In this document: positions 1-11,039 of the stretch, one piece after another
How positions within the stretch are numbered: position 1 is the first letter of the stretch
Layout of the letters: every line of letters begins with the position of its first letter
DNA from: Diospyros lotus
Taxonomy: Eukaryota; Streptophyta; Magnoliopsida; Ericales; Ebenaceae
Assembly (NCBI RefSeq): GCF_014633365.1
Contig: NC_068344.1
Span: forward strand, 5,965,327-6,029,326
Direction of reading: 5' to 3'
Length of the DNA: 64,000 nt
Made by a program: the position numbers and the translations under genes
Notes under the pieces: model-generated
Told to the model about the DNA's origin: nothing
The model's input: only the letters and a program-made list of their open reading frames with translations
Databases searched by the model: none

Positions 1-277
1 GCTTTGAAGATGTGATATAAAATGATTGTTTACAGTTTCTATGTTACAAACAAAAAGTTTGCAGTTATGTATCATTTGAAGTTTCAATCTTGCTTTCGCA
101 TTTATGATGATGCTACCTATCTTAGCTTATTGATTATTAAGTTTGATGTGCTAAAAAGGTAGAATGAGATTGTTGGGGAATGATTTATGTTAAGTGTATG
201 TTGGAAAAAAAAAAAAAAAAAAAAACATTCCCCAAATCTCGGGTTAACGTCGCTCTTGGGAAAAACGGAGTGTTACA
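1..277 (+). mobile_element. 3' end of a Ty3/gypsy LTR (family A)
   Basis: The stretch aligns by eye with the last ~250 bp of the complete LTR at 22642-25313: both share the phrase around 'tttgatgtgctaa', an A-rich run, 'aaatctcg' and an end in GTTACA. The LTR stops at 277 and the next bases read as copia integrase on the other strand, so this is an insertion boundary. The 5' part lies outside the window, so I cannot say whether the LTR is solo or belongs to a longer element. The expected target duplication on the right is TAGAG (278-282). Confidence 0.75.
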
Positions 278-917
278 TAGAGGGTAGTGTAGTCGTGGGG
301 ATAGACGATAGTGGTTGAGTAAGAGAGCTATAAGGGAATTGGGATTCATCGAATATTACATGACGGGCAATGTAAACACGAGATGAGGACAGTTGTAGAC
401 ATAAGTAACCCTTGTGTTTAAAGCTGTAGCTAATAAAAATGCAAGGAGTGGATCGAAATGCTAGTTTAGTATAATTTATGAAATGAGCTGCAGTATGGAA
501 AGCATGCTCCCAAAGGGTAAATAGTAAATTTGCATGCGTAAGTGGAGATAAACCTTTATCGACTATATCCTGATTTCGTCATTCCACAACCCCATTTTGT
601 TCTTGTGTACGAGGGCAAGACAACTGATGACCCATGCCAAGTTTTTGAAGAAACTGAGACACATTATGGTATTGACCACTCCAGTCAGTTTGGACAAATT
701 TAATTGGTAATTGAAATTGAGTTATAATCATAGCATGAAAGGAATGAAAAATGTCAAAAACTTAGGATTTGTGTTGCATAAAATAAATCCAGATATGCTT
801 AGAGTGATCATAAAAAAATTGAACATAATAGTAATTGTCATTAAGAGAAGGAATTTGATGCATGGTCAAACCTATTATAGCATTATGAATGGCAGAATGG
901 TCGAACTTAGTACATAT
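278..917 (-). pseudogene. Ty1/copia integrase remnant
   Basis: Conceptual minus-strand translation gives degenerate copia integrase in several frames. An N-terminal part (about 780-900) reads like the '..YYVQFFYDHSKHIWIYF' strand of the DDE core. It is followed by 'LGMGHQLSCPRTQEQNGVVE' (about 580-640), the classic copia integrase block, and then 'HKGYLCL' and 'RHVIFDE' (about 300-410), typical of the integrase C-terminus. The acidic residue region, stops and a deletion show it is dead. It appears to be the same copia element as the gag at 2684-3490, separated from it by the solo LTR at 918-2678; protease and the start of pol are missing. Confidence 0.8.
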
Positions 918-2678
918 TGTTAGAACTATAAGTTCTATGGCACACACCAAGAGGGGGGGTGAATTGGTTATTTTAAAAACTTAATTGATAGAACTTTGAA
1001 ATCCTTTTAATTGAAAGTAAAAACTCAATGCAAGTGAGGATAATGAAATGCTAGCAGTGATAAACAAATAAAAAGAAACATAAGCAAGAGAGAACACAGA
1101 TTTATAGTGGTTCGGCTTAACCCAAGCCTAATCCACTACCTTAGCGCTTCACCAAGGATTTTTCAAACCATCCACTATCAATCCCCTACTCAACCCGAGT
1201 AGGTCCTCTAGTCCAAGACTAGGAATTACAACCTCCCACTCAAATGGGCCATTTAGCTACACAAGCTAGGAAAATAACAACGATACAAATGAAAGAGAGA
1301 AGTTAAGAGTTAACACTCTTAGTTACAAGTTCTCTCACAATGAAAACTAGGCTTAAGAATAGATTTACAATGATAGAACAAATTCTTGCATAGAAAAATA
1401 TAACAATGAAAGCACAGAGAACACTATAAGCACAAATAAAATGATTTATAATATTTAGATCATCTCGTTTCCGTCCATTAGCTTCTCTTGATCATCCATG
1501 ACATGTATATATTAGTGTCCCACAAAGTTGAAGAGAAATATAGCTGTTTGGAGCCGTTGGGATTTGTAAAAATAGCCGTTGGAAGCTTTCTGCGAAACAC
1601 ATAGTCGACTATTTCTAACACAAAAATCCCATAGTCAACAGATACATATGCACAGTCGACTATTGCAAAATTGTAAAGAAAATTTTGAATTTTATGAACA
1701 AAAATAGTCGACAGATGAAAAGCTATAGTCGACTATCCTTACATGATAGTCGACAGATACAAAAATAGTCGACAGACTGAAAAAGCATAGTCGACAGATT
1801 GAAGCACACAGTCAACAAATGAGGAAGATTTTCAACAGAATGAATTTTGAAAACATTACAACATATTTACATTTCTTTAAATGTCCTCATTTTGTTTAAT
1901 TTATATTTTACCTTCCACTTACTTTAATACATAAATGCAAATAAGAAAGTACCCCCCATTTGGATTCAATAAAAATATCTAAAAAATCAAAATCCATAAG
2001 AATAAAAAAGTAGAATTTGGATTTTAGTAGGAATTTAAGATTTTGCGATTTTACCACCTCCAAGATATACACTTTCTATTTCTTGAAAATTAGTTAAAAA
2101 TCATTTTATCACTAATGAATGTTAGCTATTGAATTACCGAGAGTTAGTTTTCTAAAAATGAAACATTTTCATATATGTCTCCTTATAAGGTGCTAGTCTT
2201 CCAGACTTAGAAAAAATATTAAAATGTTATCAAAACGAGTTTCAAGACATGATGCATGAACTAAAGAATTTTTCATACGATTAAGATTCAAGCCAAAACC
2301 TTTGATGCACGTTTCAAAATATGAAAGCTTATTTTGAAGTATGAGATTAATATAAATGATTTTTCATACTTAAGATTGGATTTTCATCAAACACATATAT
2401 GTTAAAGATGGTCTTTTGCCTTAGAACAATTTTAGCTCTATGTTGACCAACGACTTCAAAACTAATTTGAAAATCATTTTAGGAGATTCTTTTAAGACTA
2501 AATACTTGACTTTGCAAATCTCCAACTAATATAGAAAATCATAAATCTTTTTGGTTTTCATTTTAACAAAGCACTTGAAATTGATTTTTGTTGAAAACCA
2601 TAGACTTGACTCATGACTTAGGGATAAAACAAGGTATTATTTTTCATCATCAAAACTAAATACAAGGGTAGAACATCA
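918..2678 (-). mobile_element. Solo LTR, SIRE-like Ty1/copia (copy 1)
   Basis: In plus coordinates the unit starts TGTTAGAACT and ends GAACATCA, and is flanked by a perfect 5-bp duplication CATAT (913-917 and 2679-2683). Read on the minus strand, its 3' end carries 'TTCACCCCCCCCTCTTGG', the U5 text found in plant SIRE-type copia LTRs. The SIRE-like element at 7872-7915 has a related end. No internal region or second LTR is present, so it is a solo LTR. It is homologous to 57822-58998 in the U5/R part (about 940-1270) and in the GTCGAC-rich part. It interrupts the copia relic around it. Confidence 0.87.
1604..1816. repeat. GTCGAC palindrome array in copia LTR (copy 1)
   Basis: The short motif ATAGTCGAC followed by A or T recurs irregularly. 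Exact GTCGAC begins at 1604, 1655, 1707, 1728, 1749, 1768 and 1790; GTCAAC variants begin at 1634 and 1811. Spacing is irregular (about 19-52 bp), so this is a motif cluster and not a simple tandem repeat. The same motif forms a larger array in the related LTR at 58487-58845. Confidence 0.85.
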
Positions 2679-2683
2679 CATAT

Positions 2684-3490
2684 TTGGCATTGAATTTGAT
2701 GCCTAGTGTTACCTTGCTGTTGACTCGGAGGACCCATAGTTGGGTTAACATAACACTGCTATTGTTGTTGGGCTCCTTGGCCACGACCTCAATAATCGCA
2801 CCCATGCCCACCTCTATAGTTGCCATTTAAATGGTGCTACTGTGCAATATTTGCATTGCTATTATGTGCTGTATTCGATAGTGAATTTCCATGATTAGTG
2901 TTGGCCATGTTGATCTGCAGTAGAGTATTTTGGGACTGCTCCAAGTGCTTCTCTTCTTATAATAGCATACCTAATAAATTTTCAACTGAAACAGTATCAT
3001 TACAAGTTAGAATTGAAGTGTAAAAGGGCAAGTATTCTTTTTCAAGGCCCATCAAAATATACCTAACCATATCGTCAGAAGAGACAGGTTGGAGATTGGC
3101 AGTGAATGCATCACCAAAGCACTGCTTTTGTTCCACATCTTCAACCATAGATTTCGAACCCTTAGTGAGGGTTTGAAGCTGCATACAAATTTCATCACAC
3201 GTGCCGAAATTTGTGAATTAAAAGTCTTTTCTAGGGTGACCCAAACATCCTAAGAAGTTGGGGCATTAGTAATGTTGCCCAATAAACGTCACTTCTTGTG
3301 GATCGTGGCCATAGAAGTACCAATTTGTCCTGACAGGACCATGACCTGAGGATACCAGTATTGTTGAGGTAGCTGACGTGGAGCTAAACGAAGTTGTTAG
3401 GGCTACTGTAGGTGGATCGGTGAGGATGAAAGATTCAAGTTCAAGAGCTTCCAAAGCAAATTTAATTGTGGCACTTATCATGGTCGAGTT
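2684..3490 (-). pseudogene. Ty1/copia gag remnant
   Basis: Minus-strand reading gives copia gag text. From 3184 downward, 'MQLQTLTKGSKSMVE' is followed by 'DAFTANLQPVSSDDMVRYIL' and 'GLEKEYLPF', the conserved UBN2/gag core of Ale/Retrofit-like elements. Beyond 2957 comes an Asn/Gln-rich stretch, and no intact zinc knuckle is visible. An upstream frame (3266-3481) holds the Thr/Ser-rich N-terminal part. Stops and frame changes break the ORF. It lies just downstream (in its own orientation) of the PBS at 3661-3679, as gag should. Confidence 0.75.
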
Positions 3491-3660
3491 TTATTGTAAC
3501 TGATGGAAACGGTAAACCCATGTTTTAGGCATTTGAAGTAGCAGCTAGGGGTGCAGTATTTTCTAGATTAAAGGCCATAGTACTGATTTGCAGACTGCTA
3601 AGTGGGTGTTTAAAGGGTGGTGGGTGGTTTGGATCTGGTAAAACAACCAGTTAGGGTGTT

Positions 3661-3767
3661 TTAAAGCTTTGATACCATGAAAATGTATAAGCGTTGCACT
3701 GTTCTTTTATTAGTTTTAGATTATCATTTTATAATACAACCATTATAGCTAACTCCCTAAACTTATG
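3661..3767 (-). mobile_element. PBS and 5' LTR end of the copia relic
   Basis: On the minus strand TGGTATCAAAGC (complement of 3668-3679) matches the tRNA-iMet primer-binding site of plant copia elements with one change from TGGTATCAGAGC. The LTR end abuts it at 3680, giving a terminal CA on the minus strand. Only 88 bp of this LTR are seen before a gypsy LTR interrupts it at 3768; the remainder should continue right of 6306. Confidence 0.65.
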
Positions 3768-6301
3768 TGTAATACCCGAGAAATTTTAAATGACTCAAGG
3801 GTAATTTATCTTGGGGCAAAAATGGAATTTAAGGATAAATGAAGGGTATAACAGTAATTTATTACCGTATAGATGGCCGAATCGACTGCCGGGAGTGCCC
3901 TGAAGCCAAGATGCCAAAGAAAAATGATGTGACATTAACGAGCACCCCGAGATAGAATTTATGGTGCCAAAAGAAATCGGATCGGGAACAATTTTTGATA
4001 CAGTTAAAATACAGCTGCCAATTAGGCTGCAATACCGAATTGTTATAAACGACTTCCGGGAAGTCAACGAAAGCTTGAGGGGGTTCAGTTTTTCATGAGG
4101 AACAACCATTCAGTGGTTTCAGGAAGAAACGAGAGGGTTTGAGACTAAAACGAAGATTCAGGCCTAAGTGTAGTTTTTGGAAATTGCTAGAGGGAGGTCG
4201 AAACGATATTTTTTTCGAATCCCCAAGGGCCAAATGAATGTTTTAGGACTTGAGGGACTCAATGGAAATATTGAAAAGTTCAGGGGTTAAGTGAAATTGG
4301 CTAAAGTTATAATAGCCAAAACTTGGAGGGGCCAAAGTGCAAAAACGCAAAAATGACAGCATGGGTAAATCTGACCAACGCATGGCCGGTCAGCCATGGC
4401 AGAAATGAGCCAAGAGGTTGCACGATGCGTGGTCGGGAGACCATCTTTTGTAAAGGAGGATCCGACAATGACCATTGGGTTAGCTAGAAAAGCAAGAAAA
4501 AGTGACCGAAAATAGTCGCGCAATCGAGCTCTTGCAAATCGATTTTAGTGGTCGGGTAAGGTCAATTTTTGGGCTATCTAAGGTAGGTATATGCTCTAAG
4601 AGGCTTAGGTGATCTGAACAAAAGCATTTGAGGCATCAAAGATGCCTATAAATAGAGGTTTCATGAAGGCCAAAAATAGAGAGAAAATGAGTTTCAAATC
4701 GAGGGCCTAAACGAACAAATTGGAGCTCCAAATTAAGGGGCTTTTGTTGCCGATGGCCTAAGGATCAATTCTGGAGAATTTGATGCATTTTGGTCGAGGT
4801 TTGAAGGGGTTTTGGGCTTCGCCGGAGACGGGTGGCGGTCGCCGTGGCCGAGTCTTCAAATGCCCGATGTGAGGTCTTTCAGTGCTCCTTTGAGGCTCAA
4901 ACTTGACCATGTGGATCGACTTGAAAAGGGGGTTCAAATGGCATCGAAATCTCCAATCGCCGGCACGGCCGTCGCCGGAGAAGACGACTGGCGCGTGCTG
5001 GTCACGTGCGGCCTTGACGCGCAGAGCCATGCGCCAGCACGTGGGGGCGCATGCATGGGTCTAAAAATTCGAAAAATAATGTTAAAAAATCCAGAAAATT
5101 ATTTTATGGAGGTTCGTGCAAAAAGATTGGGATTTTGGATTCCCGATATCTCGGTTTTCGTATCAAAGAACCCCATTTTTCATGAAAACGCAACATCCGA
5201 GTAAGTCCAATATTTTTTCTTGGAAGTTTATAGTCTATTATGAATTGTTGTGAAAATAAATTTGAGAAAATAGTCTCGAGATATTTATTGAAATTTTCGG
5301 AAAGGAAAAATGAAAGAAAATGAAGAAAAATGAAATAAATGGAATATTGAGGATATTTAGTGATTAAATATTATTTTATGATTGAGGTGATCGAGATGAT
5401 TTGATTGGTGCAACTTTTGAGAGTTGGCATGAGAATCGAGGTCGGGCATGCATATCGAGGCAATGCGTGCTTTTCGAGGTATCTTGGTCTTTTGGGCAAA
5501 TCTGAGTTATCCTATCCTATATGATATTTATGAGATGATTGTTTATATGCATGCTATTTATGAATGCAATATTAATTTTGTCATATTGCATGGAAAGTCG
5601 TGATATTTGCATGGTATGATATTATTGTCATATTGATATTCGCGCATGGGAATGGGATGTTGCCCCCAGAGTGTAGCCGTAATTCCCTAAGGGCGTTGAG
5701 GGAATAACGTTAGGCTTATCCTACAGAGGTTCGGGATTTGCCTAGGATTCTTAGCCGGGCGTGCCGGCCAGAGAAGTTACACTAAGGGCAAATGTTGTTC
5801 ATGTTATTGCATCATGCATTTGTATATATGTTTTGAACCCTCACTAGAAGTTTCATCTTCTAATGGGTTATGGCCCTGGAACATTCCAAGTTCCAGTTTA
5901 GACTTGCAGCTCAGGCAAAGAGTAGGTTGAGATATGACGGCACGTGATGGCGTGGCCTATGGATTCAGCGAGCTGACTTGGATATGTTTTAGCTAATACT
6001 TTATTGATAATTAGCCTCGTTAGAATATTATGGAATCTCCATGTATTTATGTATTTCAATATTGAGGATATGATGTTAACTATGGTACGGATTCTTATGT
6101 TATAAATAAAGTGAATTGATTATGTACCATATCAGGTTTTGATTATCGCTTTCGTATTTTTAATGAATTGCTGGGGGTTTTGTTTGGAATTCGGTACTTG
6201 AGGTTAAGTTATGTACCGAAAAAGAAAGAAAAAATAATTTATATATATTTTGGCCCTCAGCATAGTGACACGCTTGGTAAGAGAAAAAGCAGGGTGTTAC
6301 A
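3768..6301 (+). mobile_element. Solo LTR, Ty3/gypsy family A (Tekay-like)
   Basis: The LTR begins TGTAATACCC and ends GGTGTTACA, is 2534 bp long, and is flanked by a perfect duplication TTATG (3763-3767 and 6302-6306). It is clearly homologous to 22642-25313; both contain 'ATACCGAATTGTTATA' and 'GGGCCTAAGTGTA'. Length and termini fit plant chromovirus (Tekay/Del-like) LTRs. ORFs inside it (for example 4812-5204) show no recognisable protein and are LTR text. It is inserted in the LTR of the copia relic. Confidence 0.9.
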
Positions 6302-6772
6302 TTATGGTTGGATAAAACCATATCCTAAAGACTAGGGATAGCATGGACTCTTTCAAAATATTTCAAATTACATGATTGGATTTTGTTATCCTAACACATT
6401 TCTCATCCCTCATGTCATCAACCCACATATTAGATTAGGGACTAGAAACAACCTTATAATAAGATAGTGGATCAATGACACAACCTATATCATAATTAGC
6501 TTCACCCGAATAAACCTGATAATCATTAGGAATAACTTACCTTCTTTGTCTTATAAACCTTTTTGAATCTATTGCATGATTTTCAATAGTTTGATTTTGA
6601 TGCCTAACAAAACATTAATGATGAACTGGATGATATATGGAACTTTAAGTATGTTGGAATAAGTATCGATGGATAATTGTGTGATAATTATGACTCAAAA
6701 ACCTAATTTATCTACGATTGAGTCTCCTAATTTGATCGCGATTATGATTTCCAATTTAATTGTGATTATGAT
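6302..6772. other. Non-coding flank, probably remaining copia LTR
   Basis: After the TTATG duplication the sequence should continue the interrupted copia LTR (3680-3767), but I cannot find its outer end. No coding signal is seen. From about 6650 the text carries short GATTATGATT-like repeats before the next LTR starts at 6773. Confidence 0.35.
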
Positions 6773-7915
6773 TGTTGAGCCAACTTGCTCATATTAATTA
6801 AGTTTTGATGATTAACAAAAATATTTTTATGAGATAAATGTATTTTCTATTCATACAAAAAGTAAATTTATTTTGAATTAAAAGTAGATACAAAAAGTAA
6901 ATTTATTTTAAATTAAAGGTGGATTGTCTTTAAACATGATTTCTTGTTTTAATCATTTATGTCTCAAAAACTTAATTTAAATTTTTATATCTTGATATAT
7001 ATATTTCTTTCTCATGTAAAAAGTAAATTTGTTTTGAATTAAAAAAAAATTACTTTTAGACATGTTTTCTTGTTTTAATCATTTATATCTCAAGAACTTA
7101 TATTTGAATTCTCAAATCTTGAATTAAAGGAGAATTATTTTTAAACATGTTTTTTCTTACTCATGTAAAAAGTAAATTTATTTTGAATTAAAGAAGAATT
7201 ATTTTTAAACATATTTTCTTGTTTTAATCATTTATGTCTCAAAAGGTTATATTTGAATTTTCAAATCTTGATTTCTCATACAAAAAGTAAATTTATTTTG
7301 AATTAAAGGTGAGACATGTTTTATTATTATTTGAGAAAGCCTAAACATTTTTTTCGAATTTCAATCTTCATATTAACATTTTCTTTAATGGCTAGTGTGT
7401 TTGAAAGATGTATATATATAGGGTAAATATGGAGGCTCAAGGGAGAACAAATTTGATAGAGCATTCAAACAAGAGTGAGAAGGTTCGAAGTGCTGGAAGT
7501 GTGCTGGCTAGTGGAATTCTCAACTGTTGGTGACTTATATGTAATTACCTCTGGTTGTAAGTTTATTATTTTTATTCACTTGTTGTGTAAGGGGATTATA
7601 TTTTCTAGTAGTATACTAGTGGTTCTTGCTTAGGCAAGCGATTATATGTTGGTTCTAGCTCCAATTAAAAGCTAGTGTTGATTCTCCCTAGTGGAACCTC
7701 AAGCTAAGTCTTGAGAGAGAGGATTAGGATTTTTAGAGCCGAACCTCTATAAATTTCTCTTGTTCCTTGTGGTTATGTGATTTTATTGTTATTAATTTTA
7801 CTGTAATCACCAAATATTAAAATCACAAATTTAAGAATTTTTAAAAGAATTAAAATTATTAATTAAATTTTAAAAACTCAATTCACCCCCATCTTGGGTA
7901 TTTCTTTGGGCAACA
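6773..7915 (+). mobile_element. 5' LTR of a SIRE-like Ty1/copia element
   Basis: The LTR starts TGTTGAGCC and ends GGGCAACA (short inverted termini TGTTG/CAACA), length 1143 bp. It contains a TATA-like run near 7412 and the conserved U5 text 'AATTCACCCCCATCTTGGG' just before its end. A primer-binding site and gag follow directly. The left flank is ATGAT (6768-6772). I find no matching 3' LTR, so the element is truncated on the right. Confidence 0.85.
6857..7310 (+). repeat. Imperfect tandem repeats in the SIRE-like LTR
   Basis: The phrase AAAAAGTAAATTT followed by 'ATTTTGAATTAAAG' recurs at 6857, 6892, 7018, 7167 and 7282. The longer units (about 115-150 bp) also share 'TTTTCTTGTTTTAATCATTT' and a following 'CTCAAAAAC'-like block. 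This lies in the U3 part of the LTR. Confidence 0.75.
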
Positions 7916-7916
7916 A

Positions 7917-7931
7917 TTGATATTAGAGCAG
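7917..7931 (+). other. Primer-binding site of the SIRE-like element
   Basis: TTGATATTAGAGCAG directly follows the LTR end. It is the standard TTGGTATCAGAGC (tRNA-iMet complement) with two changes, both G-to-A or C-to-T, consistent with decay. Confidence 0.8.
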
Positions 7932-7982
7932 ATCCTAAAATATTTGTGTTTCAAATCTCAAATCTTAGAAAAAGATCATAAA

Positions 7983-9405
7983 ATGGCCTTATATCTACCT
8001 CATGGTATAGTTGAGGGAACTTCTCCCTCCCATCCCCCATTCTTTGATAGAACCAATTATGGCTATTGGGAAATGATGATGGAATCCTACATTTTTTTAG
8101 CTATATGTTGTGAAAACTTGTTAAGGATGGTTTTACCTTATCTAAGAAAGAAGAAAAAGATTGGAGTGAAGAAAGATAAATAATCTTGAAATGGACCATA
8201 GGGTCAAATATATCTTGCTTTGTTCTATATTGCCTAGTGAGTATGAACAAATCTCTTCATGCTCCACATCTCATGAAATATGGAAAAAATTAGAAGTTAA
8301 GTATGAAGGGACCAATCAAGTTAAGGGTATTAGGATAAATCTTTTGATATCCCAATATAAAGGTTAATATTGTTAGCCAATAAGACCATTAGTGATATGA
8401 ATGCTAAGTTTCAAAAATTGGTTAACTCTCTAAAGATGCTTGGCAAGATTATTCCCGAAAGTGATCAAGTAAAGAAAATACTTAGGTCACTTAGCATAGA
8501 TTGGCAACCTATGGTTACTACTATCACTCAAGCCAAAGATCTTGGAATTTTGAAAATGAAAAAGCTCATTGGGAATTTCTTAACCCATGAGTTAGTTTTT
8601 AATCAAATGAAAGAACCCATAAAGAAGATGAAGAATATAGCTTTAAAAGATAAATTTTCAACTAAAAGTGAAAATGAGTCTTCTAGTGAAAATGATAAAG
8701 ATGTAATTCCCCTAGAAAAGACTTTAAAGAGTTTAATGAAAAAGCAAGGTAAGGATAGCAAGAAATCGCTTCCTATTTGTTACAATTATCAAGAAGTTGG
8801 GCATTATAGAAATGAGTGTCCAAAAAAAAAGGAAGAAAAGAAATATAAGGAGAAGAAGAAGAAGCATTTAAAATATCCAAAAAGGCATGCTTTCAATGCA
8901 TGGGATGGAAGTGAATCAAGTGAATCTTCCCAATCCGAAAAAGAAGAGGCAAGAGTATGGTTCGTGGCCTTTGAGGATGAACAAGAAGAGAATGTAGGAG
9001 TTGATGAACTCTAAGAGTCATTTAAGGAGTTATTTGTTAAATTTAAGTCTCTTAAGAAGGAGTTTAAGAATGCAAAGAAATTCTTTGCTAAGAAAAAAAA
9101 AAGATCTTAATGAGGAGAGTGAGTTTTTGAAAAATGAAGTAGAGATCTTAAAGGAAAAGATTCTAGAACTCAAAGAAGAAAATGAAGTCTTAGAAGGAAA
9201 GCTTAAAAAGAAAAATGAAGCAAAAATAGATGATAAAGTGATTAAAAAATTCCCCATGTTGGAGAACGAAGTATTGTTTTTAAAATCTCACAACTCCAAA
9301 CTCACATTAGAAAATGGTGCAATAGAGAAGTCTTTGGCAACTTTAATTGTGAAAAAAAATTCTAATCCCCCAAAGCCAAAGCCAAAATATCAAAAGAAAT
9401 CTTGA
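7983..9405 (+). pseudogene. SIRE-like copia gag, broken
   Basis: Gag packages element RNA into virus-like particles. The start 'MALYLPHGIVEG' and the 'PPFFDRTNYGYWEMMMES' block (7983-8180) are typical of SIRE gag N-termini. A second piece (8370-9014) carries the gag core and a zinc knuckle 'CYNYQEVGHYRNECP' (about 8779-8823), where the second Cys of CX2CX4HX4C is Tyr. A third piece (9001-9405, other frame) is a Lys/Glu-rich coiled coil with regular Leu spacing, then 'NPPKPKPKYQKKS'. At least two frame breaks and an in-frame stop near 8180 make it a pseudogene. Protease, integrase and RT are not recognisable downstream. Confidence 0.85.
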
Positions 9406-10100
9406 AAACCATATAGATGGACTTTCCAACCCCCTAAGAGAAATGAAATCAAAATTTGGGTGCCAAAAGGGGTAGTCTAACAAATGAGAGCTTTGGATCC
9501 TTCTAAAGGGTCCAACACTAAGGCAAAGGGCATTCAAGAGCTAAAAGCCAAAGGTCCCATCTATTGATGGGTACCCAAGGCTAAAACCTAGCCTTATGTG
9601 TGTCAATGTGCATGAGATCCACAAGAGGAACATGTTATATTTGTTTAAGGGGAGACTCATGGCACAAGAGATGAGAGGTGATGAGTTTTATGGTTTAGAC
9701 ATCACTCTCACAAATACGATGGAAAGCCAATGGGGTAGATGGAAATAAGAGAGATTTAGTTTTTGGGGATTCACCTCATTTCTAAATTCTAAATTTTTTA
9801 TGGCTTGAAATCTAAGTTTCCCAAATGCTTTAAAATGTGAAAAATCATCTTGTGGCATTCATATCTAATGATTGAGTCAACTTGCATGTATCAAGCCTTA
9901 TAAGATGAATTTTGGATCAATGCTATGCAAGAAAATGAAGTTTGGAAATTTACTGTTTTGGCTACATGTGCAAATGCCCAACTCCATTCCACTAGAAATT
10001 TAGCCTTTAATGACTTATTGTTCCAATTCATCCTGTATTTCTCTACAAGGACTGAAATTACTCAAGCTAGTTGAGCTACTAAAATCCCATATGAGTCATT
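9406..10100 (+). mobile_element. Degenerate remainder of the SIRE-like element
   Basis: There is no intact ORF. Text around 9895-9960 translates to a phrase resembling '..EFWINAMQEN..VWK', which recalls the start of copia reverse transcriptase, so part of pol may survive after a large internal deletion. This assignment is weak; no catalytic motif is seen and no 3' LTR was found. Confidence 0.4.
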
Positions 10101-10107
10101 ATTCTTG

Positions 10108-10319
10108 GTGCAGTTTGGTTAAATCGGTTTGAAAGATGTGTGCCGGTTAAATCAATTTCTTTGTTTATATTCAGTCTGATTTGGTTCTATTTTTTGGGCT
10201 ATGTTTTCTGTTCGATTTTTGGTTTGGTTAGTTCAAAGTCCAAATTAGTTAGTTTGGTTTCAGTTAATTCGGTTAGTGTATCCAGTCGGTTCGGTTATAA
10301 CTGAATGCTCACCCCTAAT
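10108..10319. mobile_element. MITE-like remnant rich in GGTTCGGTT
   Basis: The block is dense in TTTGGTT/TCGGTT words and ends 'TCGGTTCGGTTATAACTGAA' then 'TGCTCACCCCTAA'. This fits the common plant hAT-type MITE whose inverted ends read like 'TAGGGGTGAGCATTCGGTT'. The left end is degraded, so the inverted repeat is only partial. Transcriptionally inert; assignment by base pattern only. Confidence 0.45.
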
Positions 10320-11039
10320 CAAAAGACTTGCAAATGAGCTTATTATGACTAATTTAAAAAAAAAAAAAAAATAGCAACTTGGAAAAGGCCTTGAACCCAA
10401 TTCTTATTATTGCATCTTAATAAATCATACAAAAAGTCCAAAAAAAAAAAATCTAATTCACCCACGATAGCTTTGGATTTCGCCAATGGTCAGTATTGAT
10501 GATGATTGCTGAACATGACAGATCCAAGTTCATCGACGTTTTTTTCTGGGATGACTGGGTTTTCAGAACCCCCCATAGGGTTTGGATCATGCTAAAAATT
10601 AGCTTGCTGGAAACTAGAAAATGAAATATTTTCTTTTAGGATGTGTCCAAAATTACCTTTGAAACTTAGATCGAGTTCTGGAAAAGAGTTTGAATTGGTT
10701 TCTGGGTGAAACAAATTTTGAACATTTTGAAGGTTTGCACAAGAGTCTACAAACTCCTTCAAAAAGGCTAGATAAACTTGTCGATTGTTAACTTAAAAAT
10801 CACACATAATTAGCAAATTAAGTCCAGAAACTCAAAAAGATTAAGGATAAATCTTTTGATGAAAAGAAGATGTCATCTATAAAGACCACAACTTTATTAA
10901 ACCTCAAGATCTCGAAATGACACAATGAGGTATCAACCGTATAAAGACAATCTCTTCTTAATAGTAGAGAACACAAAATTGAAAAATATGAAATCTTTTT
11001 TAATGAAAAGTTAAATATATGAATCAAGTGAGGAATTTC
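10320..11039. other. Non-coding, unassigned
   Basis: AT-rich sequence with two A-tracts (near 10355 and 10440). A short minus-strand phrase 'VVVFIDDIFFSSKD' (about 10860-10900) resembles the DD box of gypsy reverse transcriptase, but the flanks do not extend the similarity, so I do not call a gene. Confidence 0.3.

Noticed and set aside
1604..1816. CRISPR-like array reading of the GTCGAC cluster
   Set aside because: The repeat unit is only about 9-10 bp, spacing is irregular, and it is inside a plant LTR; no cas genes and a eukaryotic context.
4758..5204. Overlapping plus and minus ORFs of 90-130 codons in a GC-richer patch
   Set aside because: They lie inside a gypsy LTR, have no recognisable domain, and the homologous LTR at 22642-25313 does not preserve them.
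10818..11027. Minus ORF with FIDD resembling a reverse transcriptase box
   Set aside because: Surrounding residues do not extend the RT similarity; probably chance.
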